Below, in pieces: positions 1 through 14,100 of a DNA stretch of 64,000 nucleotides. Where the stretch lies: assembly GCA_029948255.1 (NCBI GenBank), contig JALIZF010001834.1, positions 794,501 to 858,500 on the forward strand, read 5' to 3'. The translations under genes were made by a program, and so were the position numbers. The notes beneath the pieces are model-generated. The model was not told the DNA's origin. It was given only the letters and a program-made list of their open reading frames with translations, and did not search any database. Every line of letters starts with the position of its first letter. Positions within the stretch are counted from its first letter, which is position 1. This DNA is from Telmatactis stephensoni. Its lineage: Eukaryota; Cnidaria; Anthozoa; Actiniaria; Isophelliidae.

Positions 1-1485
1 AACTATAGAGGATACAACAATTTAATAGTTGCCTTGAGTTTATACATAACTGGATAACTTTATAAAGGAAGGAATTGCTGACAGTAAACTATCTACAAAG
101 CAATTTCTTTGGCCTGGATTCTGAATGATGACAAGTCTGCAATCACTACAGTCAACTCTCATAATAGCAGACACCCTGGTGTCTGTAATAACTAGAGTCC
201 ATAATAGTGGGAGTTGTACTCTCAGCCAGTCTGGGATTTAGCTTCTGTCTGTAACAGTGAGATGAATGTAATAGCAGGATGTCCACAAGGAGAGAGTTGA
301 CTGTGATTGGAATGTAGTCCAGCATTCCTGGACTTGGTACCAATGAAAGTAGGTTTCTGTCAAAACAGACTTGTTTGAGGCATCCCCACTATATTATCAG
401 AACCCAGTAGGCAGACTGTTTCAACTAGATTTTAGCCACGCACTAAGTCCCATCTTCATTAATGTGTCTTCAATGAAAATAATGCTTTCATTGACACTAA
501 AACAGTTTCTTTTATCTAAGGTATGAAAATCAAGGACAAAATGCATTTTCAACTTTGTCCAGTTTACCAGGTGAACGGAGATTTTAATTTCAACCAATCA
601 GAGCGCGTTCAGCATTTTTGCGACCGGCCCTCATCCCCAGGCTATTTACTTCACGGTCGACGAGTATGTGAATCCGCCATTTGGCAACTGGAGTTTATAG
701 TTAAATTGTTTTTCATCAAGATATGTGGTAAACAACTGTAAATTTAGTCTTCTTCCTGCGTCTAACGTGTAAGTAATTGTTGTACAAATGTTTGTAAGTT
801 TTTATAATAAACTTTTGATTTGGCAATGTGTACTGACGTACTTAATTCGTATTCCGTTCAGTTGACAAATTTAAAAGTTATTAGCGAATTCATGCAAGTG
901 TAGACTCGCGAAACACTCAAGTATACTTCCATGTTTAAAAAAACACATTTTTAAAATCATAGCCCTTATTTAGACTGCTGTAAAGCACGATATTCTGTTT
1001 GTAAACTAATTTCCTTTGGGAGGCTCGCACACGCTCGCCTCGGTCAACTCTCAAAATCACGTATGTTTTTATTGCATTTTAGCCTAAAATAAAATTCAAG
1101 TATCGTAGCCAAATAAAAAATTAAAAAGGCAAGATTTCGAGTCAAAATAAGTTTAGTTCTTAGCTCCTTCAAAATATCGTGACGGTATTGCGTGACACAG
1201 TTTTGATCGCTGATAAAACGACTGCAAAGAGACAGGAGCAGCCAAAAATTCAAGGGAGACTTCTTTCAAACTCTTTTGCTAAATTATGTGATTAAAAGCT
1301 TTCAGAAATAATTTTTCTGAAATCTTGCTTGTTCATCAAGGGAAAAGAGGACCTGGGAACCAGGGCCGGTCATTTTGTCCAATCCTGCTTTGCGCGCCGC
1401 GCTCACCGTTCACCTGGTACAGTCAGTATAAATAGCCTAAGATATAATAATAATATTACACTGATGGTGAAATTTTTCTTCTTAC
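1..1485. other. NAA15 intron, continues off the left edge
   Basis: After the donor of NAA15 exon 14 no further NAA15 coding block was found in this stretch on the minus strand, and the short ORFs here resemble nothing. It holds an imperfect inverted-repeat element (566-1419). Confidence 0.6.
566..1419. mobile_element. Imperfect inverted-repeat (MITE-like) element, about 850 bp
   Basis: ACCAGGTGAACGG at 566-578 recurs inverted as CCGTTCACCTGGT near 1406-1419. A second inverted pair built on GACCGGCCC lies just inside each end. No transposase ORF is present. The boundaries are approximate and no target duplication was resolved. Confidence 0.45.
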
Positions 1486-2142
1486 TTGACATAGGCACAT
1501 AAAGTCATTTTTCGCATGCAGTACGTATGGAAGTCAAACTGATCCTCTGTGATTTCCTCAAAATGTTTCTCTATTTCATGAGCTTTCTTTAAAGCTTCTC
1601 CAAATTTGCCCAGTCTCTGGTATGCATAACCACATTCTGTTTGGTACCACATGCATTGCATTTCATTGAGGTTTTCTGCTGCTTGGAACCCATCCTACAA
1701 AGAAGTCCAATTTCTGTGAGCTTACAACTGTCTTCAAGCATAAACAGAGGCTATGTTTAGATGAAACCAGTTCCAAATGATTCTGGCTAAAAATTTCTGT
1801 ACATGGATAGACTGGCTCTGGTTCTTTCTTGATTCTTATGTGATTCAAAACCTAATTTCTACCACTCGACATTTCCAGTGGAAATGAGAACTCCGATTTT
1901 TCTCTTCTGATTTTTAACTGTATTTGTGGAACAGAACCGTGGAACACATCCCGTTCAAAGATAGCCTTCGCTTTCTACAAAAATCTCACTTTATTTTAAC
2001 ATAAACCAAGCTTAATCCCAAAGTTCTAGACATTTTAAATATATGTACATAGTTTCTCATTTGTTTATATTTCACATTTTTATATATAGTTCTTAGGTTT
2101 GGGGAATGTAGAGCTACCCTGTAGATATGTCTCCAATAAATC

Positions 2143-2174
<32 letters not shown>

Positions 2175-5100
2175 ATGCCTAGGCAAATATAATATGGCAG
2201 ACAAATATGGTACTAAAGAGAAAATAAATGAACAAAAATCATAACCACTATTTGAAGACACTAGTGCAAAAACAATGTAAGTGAACTGTGATCAAACAGT
2301 AAATTCTCCCTTACATTTCTTTATCAACATAGGAGAGGTTGACTTTCGATCATAGCTCACTTACACTGCTTTTTTGCAGAGATCTCTTCATTTGTCATTA
2401 CAATACACTGGCAAATTCAAGCAAGGGAGCATGTCAAAATTTTGTTTGTGTTAATTTTTTTGTTTGAAGAAAGGCCTGGCATATTTCGATCACTGGAAGG
2501 AATGCCTGGAATATCGCGCACGCTTTGCAATTTTTATTTATTTCTTAGAACAAAAAAATCAACACAAACAAAATTTTGATGTGCTCCCTTGATCCAGGGG
2601 GAGGGTTATGGGGGTTGCGACCTGACCCCCTCTCAATTTTGATTTTTTCGAGTTAGGTTTTACCCTTCATTTTCATAGCCATCATACAGCCTACAACTAC
2701 ATTTTTCAATTACATTTCCTACCCTTGTAAACATAGCACATGTCTCTTCAGCTTTTTGTACTTGATTAGCTTGTAGTTGATATTTAGCACATTTACAGTT
2801 CACATAACGGTCTGCAGTATCCAAGGCTCTTGCATCATCCATTAATTCTGCAGCTTTACCTATATCTCCAGCATGCTATAGATCACAATAATATCAACAT
2901 GTTAGTTAGATGTGAATGCTTCTTCAAGTGTGGACTTCAGCTCAGAAAAAATCCAAGCCCTCAACGTGGTTTGAGCCCACGACCTTCGGATTTCCGGTCC
3001 AACGCTTCAGTTATCTGAAGGCTCTCAAACCATGCTGAGGGCTAAAATCCACATTCAAACAAGCATTCACATCTAACTAATATCAACATTATTCTTACTA
3101 TTTCCCCATTGCAGTGGACAGACTCTTTTTCGGTGATATGTTGCTGTCAGTCTGCCGTACCACCCTTCCATTTTTCAATGTTATAAACATATAATTATTT
3201 TGATTTGTGATGCCATACAGTAAATATCCATTGTTATTTCTTATTTATGTAGATATGATTGCACAGTACAAAAAAAGCAGCCAGATAATCTGCACCTCCT
3301 TGTAAGATGCCATCTAATTGGTTTGATGAAACAAAAGAATCTATTGTTGTCATTGCTGTTTTCAAAAGTTTCTTTTGTTTAGATTCTTGGTTGGCCTGCC
3401 AATTTGATGAAATCTTCCGAGAAGTGCAGGTCGCCCCCAAAAAAGATCATTGTATAGTACCATTTCCCCCTCAAAATGCAAAATCTGCTCAATCAACAGT
3501 ACCTTGTATATTCTAGCTTTGACCATATGAGTTTCTATTAGAGTTGGAGTATGTTCAATTGCAAGGTCAATGTATTCCATGGCTTTGACTGTATCTCCTA
3601 GGTGATCAAAGTGTTGAGCAATAAAGAACAGTGTCCATAATGTTGCTGTTGGTGGTTCCTTCTCTCCATCTGAAATTTACATTAAATTTGAATCTTAGAA
3701 TAAAACATTGTGACAAAATGTTACTTTCTAAAAACATTTTTAAAAAGTTAAAAAAATATAAAAACATGTTTCAATGCTCTACATAGCATCATTGTCAAGT
3801 GAAATGAAAATGAGTAATGAGTTCTATAGATACAGAATAGAAGTCCTCTGAAACTAGACGCACTCATGCGTTCACTCGTGCCCATGTAAAAGAAGCCCAA
3901 AATCGGCTTAAAAAGGACATTTAGATTAGCTGCCGCTAGAGTAAGAGCGATTGACGTTAATAAACTTTTTAACAAGACGCACCTCGAACCGTACACTGGT
4001 TGCCTGTAGTTCAACAAGCCGCAGTAGTAAAGATCTTTAATTTGTCTGTCAACAGCTATTAGTGTTTGCCTTTGTCCTTCTATTATCATGCATGGTATTA
4101 TATTTCTCACATGCAAAAATATTACCCTCAAATATACCAGTTTATTCAACGTTTTATTTCACTGTATATCTAAATTGTTTGCTGTAAAGACTTCTACAAC
4201 GGCGTTTTTGACACAATAACAAATCGTGTATTTTTTCGTTCGTGTTTCAGATGTTTTATCCATTACGTGACCACTGGCAAACGCATCGGGTCAAATAGAA
4301 CCTTAGTTCCATGAAAACATATAAATAAATTGTCTGGTCAAGAATTTCGGTGTTAAAATTCAGTACAAAGCCTCTCAAGATCTCTTGAATGCTTGAATGA
4401 GAAATATATTTGACTTGCCTCTATATGCATTTGTTTAGCAACATGTAGGGCGAGAAATTCGTAGATTTCCAGCTTAAAGGAATTACTCTGAGTCGTAAGA
4501 GCTTCATTTTCAAGTACTCCATTGCGAATTCGATATTTGGTCAAAGTATTGGAGATCAAGCTCAAAATAACAGCCCATTCTGAAGCTCTTATAAGTCTCT
4601 AGGTATATCTCGAGTTAAAAGCTCCATTTTCTATTGCCTCACTGCTGGAAAAGCCTGTCTCGGAAAGCTGTTTTTTGGGCTGTCCACCATCTTGCATTCC
4701 TAAAGTTCCTTACTGGCGTTCACTTTACGAAGAGTTCGCACTCGCTCAAAGGCGATGAATGAAGGCCATTGTTTCTTACTCTCTTAACCAATCAGGAACT
4801 TTAAAACATGACCGATTGTGCAAGAATGGACTCTACTGGACACCCAACAGAGAAAAAAAAAACATTTGCAGTTTATAACTCGTTCCCGGCCTATGGCCTG
4901 GGCACAAGTAATGAGAATGCACATGATAGTTTTATTGTATTGCTATCCCAGAGGACTTGTCTTCTATACATGTATATCACTCATTTTCATTTCATTTCCT
5001 AACCCCTTGGTTGAGATTACATAACCCATGCATTTGGAACTAATTTGCATCAGAGTTGGATTGGGTATCCAAGCGTATGCACATAACCAAGGAATTTCAC

Positions 5101-8100
5101 TGGCACATCAAATCATGAATTATCAATGAGTTGGAGAATGGAAATTTTAACTTAAAGCGATGTTTGGACATTTCTATTGTTGTTGTCTTTGCTTTAATTA
5201 CAACTTACCTTCTCCAGTAAATGTTCCATATTTGTTGAGATTTTCAAGATATCGAAATGCAGTTTCACCAATAATTTTACCCTGAAATTATACAACAATT
5301 TTAATACACTTTGTAACTCAAGAAGTAAAGTTGAAGCTCTTCTTAGACCCACTCTCACGAAGGTCAGTTTACACAATACAACTTTTGCCTACAACTGTTG
5401 CATGCAAAGAATTAAGACAGGTAAAGCTGACCTAAAAACTGTAAAAAGTTTCAAATTTTCAACCTCTCCTGTAGGCCTTTGTCGGGAAATGAATAATATT
5501 TATTATTCATGCCAAAACTGCAAAATTACTAGACATGTCCCAAGGGTCTTAACAGTGACCAGTATGTAAGCCCTTCGGAAGTCTGCCCTTTCATTGGTTA
5601 CCTTCTTGTGATACAACTTGCTTTCAAAAAGACTAGCGTTTGATTGTAGTATTGTGAGCACCAAAGTTGTGCTGTGATCAGATGCAAGTAGTTATAATTA
5701 AATTGCATGCAATAGTTGTAGGCGAAAGTTGTGCGATGTAAACCAGTCTTCAGGCTTCTTTCATTTTGCTTCATCTTTACATCTACATCTAGCAGACCTC
5801 CACTGGTTGCTGGCTTAATTACAGTAAACTCTGCTTGTAAACAATCAGTTTCTGATTCTCAGATATGATCATATGTTGGACCATCAACAAAATATAACAC
5901 CCACAATGTTACATACCTTTTCTTTATTAGAATACAGAAGTCTGAGGTCATTGAACAGTGGAGGAACTCCTTTATGTAGTGCTGGTCTCATGTACTTGTC
6001 AAGTAGACTTGCAAATGTTTCACCTACAATATGATAAACAATAATTGTTATTTTGAAGAAGTTTTTTTTAGTTGGAGTGCCCATTAAATCACTACATAAT
6101 AAGAATTAAGAAAAGAATAAAGCAATTAAATGAATTAATAAGAAAAGATGATTAAATGAATGAAGGAAAGAGCAATGAAATGGTTGAATAAGCAAAGAAA
6201 TGAATGAATGAATACATAAATATAAATAAGAAATGAATAAAAGGGTGGACAGATGAAAAAATCAATGAATGAGCATGTGAATGAATACATGAATGAATTT
6301 GGCCAATGAACAAGAGGTTGATGGGTGAGAAAATGAATGAATGAATGGGAAAAAGTATAGATCTTGGATAGATGAAAACATAATGAACATGTGAATGAAT
6401 GAATTAGCCAACAAATGAACAATAAACAAACAAATTAATGAAGAAGGGAAGAAAGGAATGAATGAACGAATAAAGGAATGAATTGGAAGACAGAGAGAAA
6501 AGAGGAATACACAGAATGCTATAAGTAAACACTGTACCTTCTGTAAAGTTCAGAGGTAATCTTTTAGGTGTGGTTGCTTTGGGATACCGTGCAGAATAGC
6601 CAAGATACATGTTTAGCTTATCATCTGGGTTGTCTGGCAATCATTTACACAATAATGTTAGTATAGGATAGTGTCCCAAATAAGGAGTTATCACTAATGG
6701 ACTGTTCTCTGAAGATTGCGTATGTTGCTTTAAATGAAAGGCCATTGATGGGCCAAGAAAAACATTTTCAGCTTTAAGTTAATTTTTAAAAGTTTTTATA
6801 ACTGGAAAAGTTTTAATAACAATTTTTGTTGTTTATTGCAAAAAATGACTTTGATTTGATTGGATTCAAAGTCTGTATAAGGCCTTGCGCACGGAGTTGG
6901 TGTACAATTTGCCGGTAATGCTACATTTCGCCCCATAACTTTGCTGTGAAATACTCTATGAACTCAAAGATTTGGATTATTAAAGTAAAAACTAAGTGCA
7001 CAAAATAGAACAAATCAAAATGTATGTACTCTATGTCTGAAAAAAGAAAACGCCAAAATTCGAAATGGAGTCATTCAAAAATCGTGATTGTGCTACCGCA
7101 CGCTTTTGTAATTTTCCTAATTTTCTTTGCATCTTCTTTAAATCATCTCCAAATAAGTTTACAAATGTGATGTACTTGAAATTTTCTTTGGATTAAAGCC
7201 AAATTGTCTGCCTATTGTGTCCGAAAATGAAGAGAAATCGTACAAGAACTAGCATTACCTTACATATTTTGGTTGATTTTTACAAGCATATCGCGCCAAT
7301 TATGCCGGCGCGTTATGCCTTGAGCTTGCTTTATGCCCATTTTGGCATAATCAGGTTTTGCCAATTGTGCATATTATGCCTTTTCACATTTTGCCTAGCA
7401 TATTATGCCTGCATAATTATCTTCACTTTGTGCATACGATTCGTTTATAAAAGCGAACAGAAATTTGAATCGATCGCCGTGTCATGATCTCACCGATCTG
7501 TCGCAAACAATCAAAAATTCGTGTTGCTACCACGCCCACTTTTGTCTGCTGACACACCTACATTTGTATAAGTTTCGAGACAGGTAGTATAGTATACGTG
7601 ATTACAGGAAATCTTTATGCTGTCGTCGTTTTTCGTCTTTTTTTCGGTCTTATTATTACTATTATTTCATGTTTGAAAACAATATCTAAGATTTTTGAAA
7701 CTAAATTGCTGGATAGTTAAGAATAACGCGAGAAACTGTTTCACATCCTCAATATGACTTAATTAATGCATTTAGTTTATACATGTAAGTCTCAAGTAAC
7801 GTAAACAATGAATAAGCCAACGTGTTCGTAGATGTTTTCGCTATCTGATCGTTTCTAGTACGAAAACAAAATCTTATTCATCAATGATATCGGTGGATTA
7901 TCGGTGCCTAGTATCTCTCCAAAGAGTAGATCGGATGGAATTTTTTTGTAGTTGAAATACCACATTTTTAAAAACATTCACGGTTCATTGCGCTTGATTG
8001 ATCGCTGTATTGAAAGCCTCTGAGCCCCACAGTTAAACTTGCACTTAAAACAGAAGCCTTTATATATTTCATAGTACAGTTATAGTATGTAGTGAAGTTA

Positions 8101-11100
8101 TCGTGTCCACTTGATTCATTGTCGATGTGCAAGAATGTATAAACAATCCTGTCTAGATAGTTATCTTGTCTTGCCTTAATTATCTTCCGTGCACTTGATC
8201 GAACTTGACAATGAAATCGATGGTAGAAACTGATATGAACAAATTTATTCCTTTCTGAAGTAAACGATTAAACTATAGAAAAATAAAAGTTATTTTTCTA
8301 TCGATCAAAAAGTTGTTTTAATGTACCGACGCCGGCAAATGATCGCATCAACACCAAAAAAGCCAAAAGCAGATCGAATCTAATTTCGTGAAATTTGCAT
8401 TTGGGGAGAACAGAAGGTTTTAATACACCTACTTTCGCTAGATAAGGCCATTTCTGGATTGACCAATACTTTAATACGATATTTAGTTATTTTCGGCTCA
8501 ATCAGTACCACGTAACAGTTTATTTACATTATGCTTATCTTTTTGTAAAAGTTTTTCCGATGGAATCGGAGTAGACCAACTTGTCAGCCAGCAGTTGTTC
8601 TACAAAGGCGCGATTTGCTGGCAAAAAGCGCGCGATTGGCATAATTTGCTAGCATAATATGCCAGCAAAAAAACCAGCAGCATATTTTGCTGGCAAATAT
8701 GCGTTATGCCAAGCATGGCAAAATAGGCAAAATAGGCGCTATAGTGGGGCATATTTGGCGCGATAAGTCGGACAGAAGTCTTTACCTTCGCGAGTCGCCC
8801 GTTTTACTCTGACGTCAGTGAGGTTTATTAATTTTTCTTTTAATTCCGCTAAAGTACGTCAAAAGTATTACATATTCGAGAAACTACATTAAATTATCTA
8901 CAAAACTGTATACAAATAAGCGCTTTAGGTTATAAGATTTTTGATTGTGAGCATTTTCAAAACAAATTTTCGTCATTTTTCTCGAAGGCGAATTTGTACA
9001 CCAACACCGTGCGCAAGGCCACAAGCTGTATGCCCAACTTGAGGGAAAAAGGCTATTCTGAATGAAAACTACACTTCATAGACATCATCACTTTATCATT
9101 TTGTATTAGTCTCACATTACACAGTACAATACACATTTTAGAAGTAAAATCAATTGCCACTATCTACAAAAGGCAGAATTATACTTACTTAATTGGAGTG
9201 CTAACTCTAGTTGCTTGTAATAATGGTGGTTTTCTGGGTTTCTCTTGATTAAATCTCTGTATATGCCTTCTGCTTGTTTTAAGTCTCCTAGTTCCATTAA
9301 TAATTCTCCTAAAACCCACAAATAAGAAAAAATAGGCTTGCTTAGGTACATTATTAATATGAAAATTGTTTCTATTGAAAAATTGTACATAAAAATGAAG
9401 TCAGAGAAACACTCAACTACAACTTCAACAATGTTTTCCAATGCTTGCTTTGCTTATATTCACTATGTTTATAACACCATAAATTTATAAAATATTTGAG
9501 ATAAAACATGCATGCTGATTGGTTGGTAGTTGTTGCTGCGAGCGTAGCGAGCAGCCTTATATTCTTGACGGGGTCGCTGTGTTATCAGTAGCCAGTTGAA
9601 ATCTCGATTTTTTTCATGGATGATGAAAACGTCATCAAAATATCCTTGGAATGCAGGGCTTGGAATGATTGGAATGACGTCGTGCGTCAAGCATGATCAG
9701 CAGTATTCTTTATAAACTTATGCTAGGATAGCAACTGCGCAGCCACATGGTAATTTGTGAAGGATATTCGATTTGTCAAGGATCAGCTTGTCTAGCTAAG
9801 TTATCATTGTTATTCAGATTTATCATACCCGGGAATCCACTGAATCCTGCTTTGTATTCGTGGAAGTGTTCAGCAAGGTCATGAACTGTTTAGTGATATT
9901 TCTCAGGAAAGACAATGTCCTTTGATGAGTTTTTCATCGCCGCGTTGTACGCTCGATCGAAGCAAGACGATATAACTGGAAAGTTGCATTCCAATGTTCT
10001 CCTCTTCAAAGAGGTAAAATCTCTTTAGAAAGCCACACGATATCACTAAAATTTCTGGTGAATCGAAATTTTGCTTTCTTTACGCAGACTACTCTCAGTA
10101 GTTCAGTTAAATCTCTCTATACATTACAAGGCAAATTATGTGTGAGATATTTATCAAGCACTCTTTTAGCTGCCAGGGAGCGATATACACCCTTTCCTAA
10201 ACAAACTTTAATCAATTAGTTTTATAATCATTGCTAACACTGTTTGTGATTGTTTGAAAAAGCAATAAGCTTATATTTCAGTGAATAAAATGTACTTGTA
10301 CATTTCTAAAACTTGTGTTGTCGTAGTCAGTTAGGGCCAGTTAGTTTTATAATCATTGCCAACGCTAGCCGTTTGTGATTGTTTGAAAAATTGCTTTAAT
10401 TTACTCAAAGTGCTAAATATTTTGAACTGTGTGTGTCCGACACTAAACCTGGAGAATTATGTTCTGTAGTTCAATACTGAAGGTCGTCACACAACACACA
10501 GGAGATTTGATATATCAGACAAAGCGGTGTACTTTCGTGAGTTTTAGGGGAACAGTTCTGCTAACGTGGATACACCAGCTGTTTTCTGCTCGCAGCATTT
10601 CACTTTCTATTAGAAATGGCTAGTCTATATTAGAGGACAGAGACATGGCTTGCACAAAAACATTAAAAATATTTTATGAAACCAAAATAAAATGATCGCT
10701 TCGATGTATGTCTCTGTACTGTGATATAAACACTATGGAAGAAGTGGAGCACTTGAAAAGCAAGAGAAACACTCAGCAAAATCTTGTATCCCTAAGCTTG
10801 CTTTTCTTGTACTCTACATTTCCCAGCATTATTATATCACAGTACATACACATGCATTTTATATTCCTTAAACATTTGTATTTTTACATTTTATATTGTT
10901 TAAATATACAGTATGTATACAGGGTATACAGCGATTTCAAAAAAGGTTGACAGGTCGAATGGCAAATAGCGATTGGTGATTGCACAACTGAAACGAACTA
11001 TGGTCATGCTATTAGACCGCTATGTGGCATAGAGATATGAAACATCTATTGACCACTTTGTCCAATACGGTCTTTACTGCATGGTACCAGCATTGCTTGG

Positions 11101-14100
11101 GTATTTAAATAATGAAAATGAAGCAGTTCTTGTTACCCCAAATTCCTTTCGGTCGTGCAATCACCAATAGCTGATTGCCATTTGCCCCATCAACCTTTTT
11201 TGAAATAGCTATATATATATATATATACCTTTAATTTCCTTAAGAGATAACTTATCACAGATTAGCTGTTCATAGTCTTCTAAATACTTCAGAGCTTCTT
11301 TTAACTGCCCTGACTCCCTTAGAACCATATTTTGATAAAGAAGAAGTTCACTATGTTCAATGTCTATTTTGGATGGTGACATCTATAACAGATTGAAAGA
11401 TGGTAGTATTAATTAATTAATCAAATAAATCAAACAATTAAAAAAAACTTGTAACAAGGAAAGAATAAGCTGGCAATAATGCCTTATGCTACCCAATCTC
11501 TTCCCCCTCCCCTCCCTCTGTCCCTACCCCCCCCCCCCCCCCGTTAGATAACATTATAGTTAATGCTATCAAATGCAAATTCAACCCAAAATTACCGTAA
11601 CAAAAATTACAAATCACAATCACAAATCATTGATCACAAAACTCTAACTTACATTTAGAGTTTTTCTGTATTCCTCTAGAATTTTAAAAGCCATATCGTA
11701 GTCTTTTAAAAGATGATAAGATATTGCATAACCAATCCATGAAGCTCTTTGACCTGGACGAAGAACTAGAAGTTGATGTCTTGTTTCCTGAATATAGAAA
11801 AGAAATAATCCTCGATATTAGTGTGAAATCTACATCTAGAGTGAGTTATTTATGTTAAATCTATTCCACAACCATTGTTCCCCCCCCCCCCCCCCCCAAC
11901 ATCAAATTTAATCATCTAAATGACCGTATTTCACCTACCCTATAACCATCAAGATCTCTCATTTGAATTTGTAGTAGAGATAAATCTCTCAAAATTTGAA
12001 TATTTTCCTGAAATAACAAAAGGAAGGAAATCAACACAAGGTCTTGAGAAAGACTATATGTGTACATTATGACAAGTGTTAGGGATGAGTACTGCAGCAT
12101 CACCTGGGGAAACTGCTCAAAAACCCGCATAGATCGATTGCAAAAATTGCAAAATAGAGCAGCCAGAATTATAACCAGGACAGACTACTCAGTCAGGTCT
12201 TATGAACTTCTAACAGAATTAAAGTGGTTAAACTTGAGTGAAAGACAAAAATTACAATTACAGATAATGATGTATAAAGTCTTTCACAAAGAAGCTCCTA
12301 ATTATCTTCAAAGCTTATTTCAACTGACGTCCGAGGTACATAGCTACAATCTTAGAGGCAGTAAATATGATTTACAACCTCCTTTGCCAAAAACTAATTT
12401 CATGAAACGTTCCTTCTCCTACCGTGGTGCCATTGTCTGGAATGAGTTACCAAACAAAATAAGAGAGCTCAATAATTTAAAAAACTTTCGGAAAGCTCTT
12501 GAGTAGAAAAGATTTGCTCGCCCATGTATGTACGCATTTAAAATTGTAGCATATAATTAGTTCATTAGTTAGTTATCTATTATATATAATCAATTAGATA
12601 TTTAAGTTAGATATAGTTTATTAAGTATTTATATAAATATATAATAAGATTGTATATACATATGTACATAATGCCACTATTATGTATTTATGTATATATA
12701 ATTTTTTTTAGACATTAGCTTTTTACATTGTATATATATATTTTTTTAGCACGGCACGTCTGAAAACCAGTCCCACTGATGGCGTTTACCGTGGGTAAAT
12801 AAAGTTAATTGATTGATTGATTGATTGATTGATGAGTAAGGAGGCAGAGCCCCAGGGGGGTGGGGCACTCAACCACAAGAGTGACAGGGGGGTACAAAAG
12901 CCCTTTTTTAGGGTTTGAAACTCTTGAAATCTGACCAGTTTTAGTCAGTTAATTTTTTGATGGATGCAATTTCACCAGGGCTTTGGGGTGGTAGCCTTGC
13001 TGTCTATCTTCTAAATTAGCTTCATCATGAGAGAAAACTCTGAGGCTGTCATTGTGGTTATTTTATGGGCAGACGACCTTTGATGGATTGGTCTTAGCCA
13101 CATTAGCCTTTTGGGTCTATCATTTATTTAATAAGCTTCATTTCCATCTACCCCTCTTTTCTCTGATTCCTAGGTATAACTCTGCGGCCATTTCTACACC
13201 CCCCTTTGGCCTTTGTCAGTGGTTTTATCCTTTCCAAGATCACAATTTTCAACTTTGATCTCAATGTTTGTATTAATTAGATCATAACTTGCCTTTTCCC
13301 ATTTCAAAGCATTTCTGTAACACTTGATTGCTTCATCATACTTTCTATCAGAGCGTTGAAGCAAGCCATAGACATGCCAGCCTATATGTTGGTATTACTG
13401 TCAAGGAATGCTAAATAAATGTTTCTATAATGTGAGATTTCTTGAAAAACCCTAGACTCTACTAGTCTTCCAACCATTGTGGACAGACTAAAAAACAAAA
13501 CAAAAGTTTCAACTCATTTCCAAATTTTACCAATTAAAATCAGGGTACTGGCCCTTTAAGTAAATAGTAAATGAAAACACTAGAATATGTCTCATACTGT
13601 AGTAGTACTATTCAAATGATTAGATGGTTGGATAGGACGTTGAGAATTAAGTAACTTTAGATACAAATTATATCCAACACATCATTCAGTAAAATGTAAA
13701 ATCCCAAACAAGTCCTATGGATCTAAATCACAATATTCCAAGGTATATTTCCTACACTTTATGATCTTACAAGCAGAGAGCACTTTGTAGCAACCTCAGG
13801 GCCGTAGCCACCATTCAAACATTGGTACGGTTTTTAAAAGTTAGTCAGGTTTTTCGTTTTCCTACACAAATTCATGCTTTCAAAACCGCAATGACAATGG
13901 TTCTAACAGTAAAAGTTGGTCTGGTTAAAACCCGACTAACTATACCAGTGGCTACGGCCCTGAACCTGGATCTGGTTGTCTGAAAGACAATTAGCATTAA
14001 CCCAGGATTAAATCTAAAGAAAACCATTCATTTTAACCCAGGATTAAGGTTAATCACCCTTCAACCAACTGGGCCCAGCTGTAGTTTCAAAATTGAAATT

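Noticed and set aside
523..741. Short ORF at the left edge as an NAA15 exon or separate gene
   Set aside because: Wrong strand for NAA15, no similarity, and it lies across the arm of an inverted-repeat element.
12060..12506. Open reading frame of 148 residues as a host gene
   Set aside because: Its content and 3' tail identify it as the end of a CR1/L2-type LINE.
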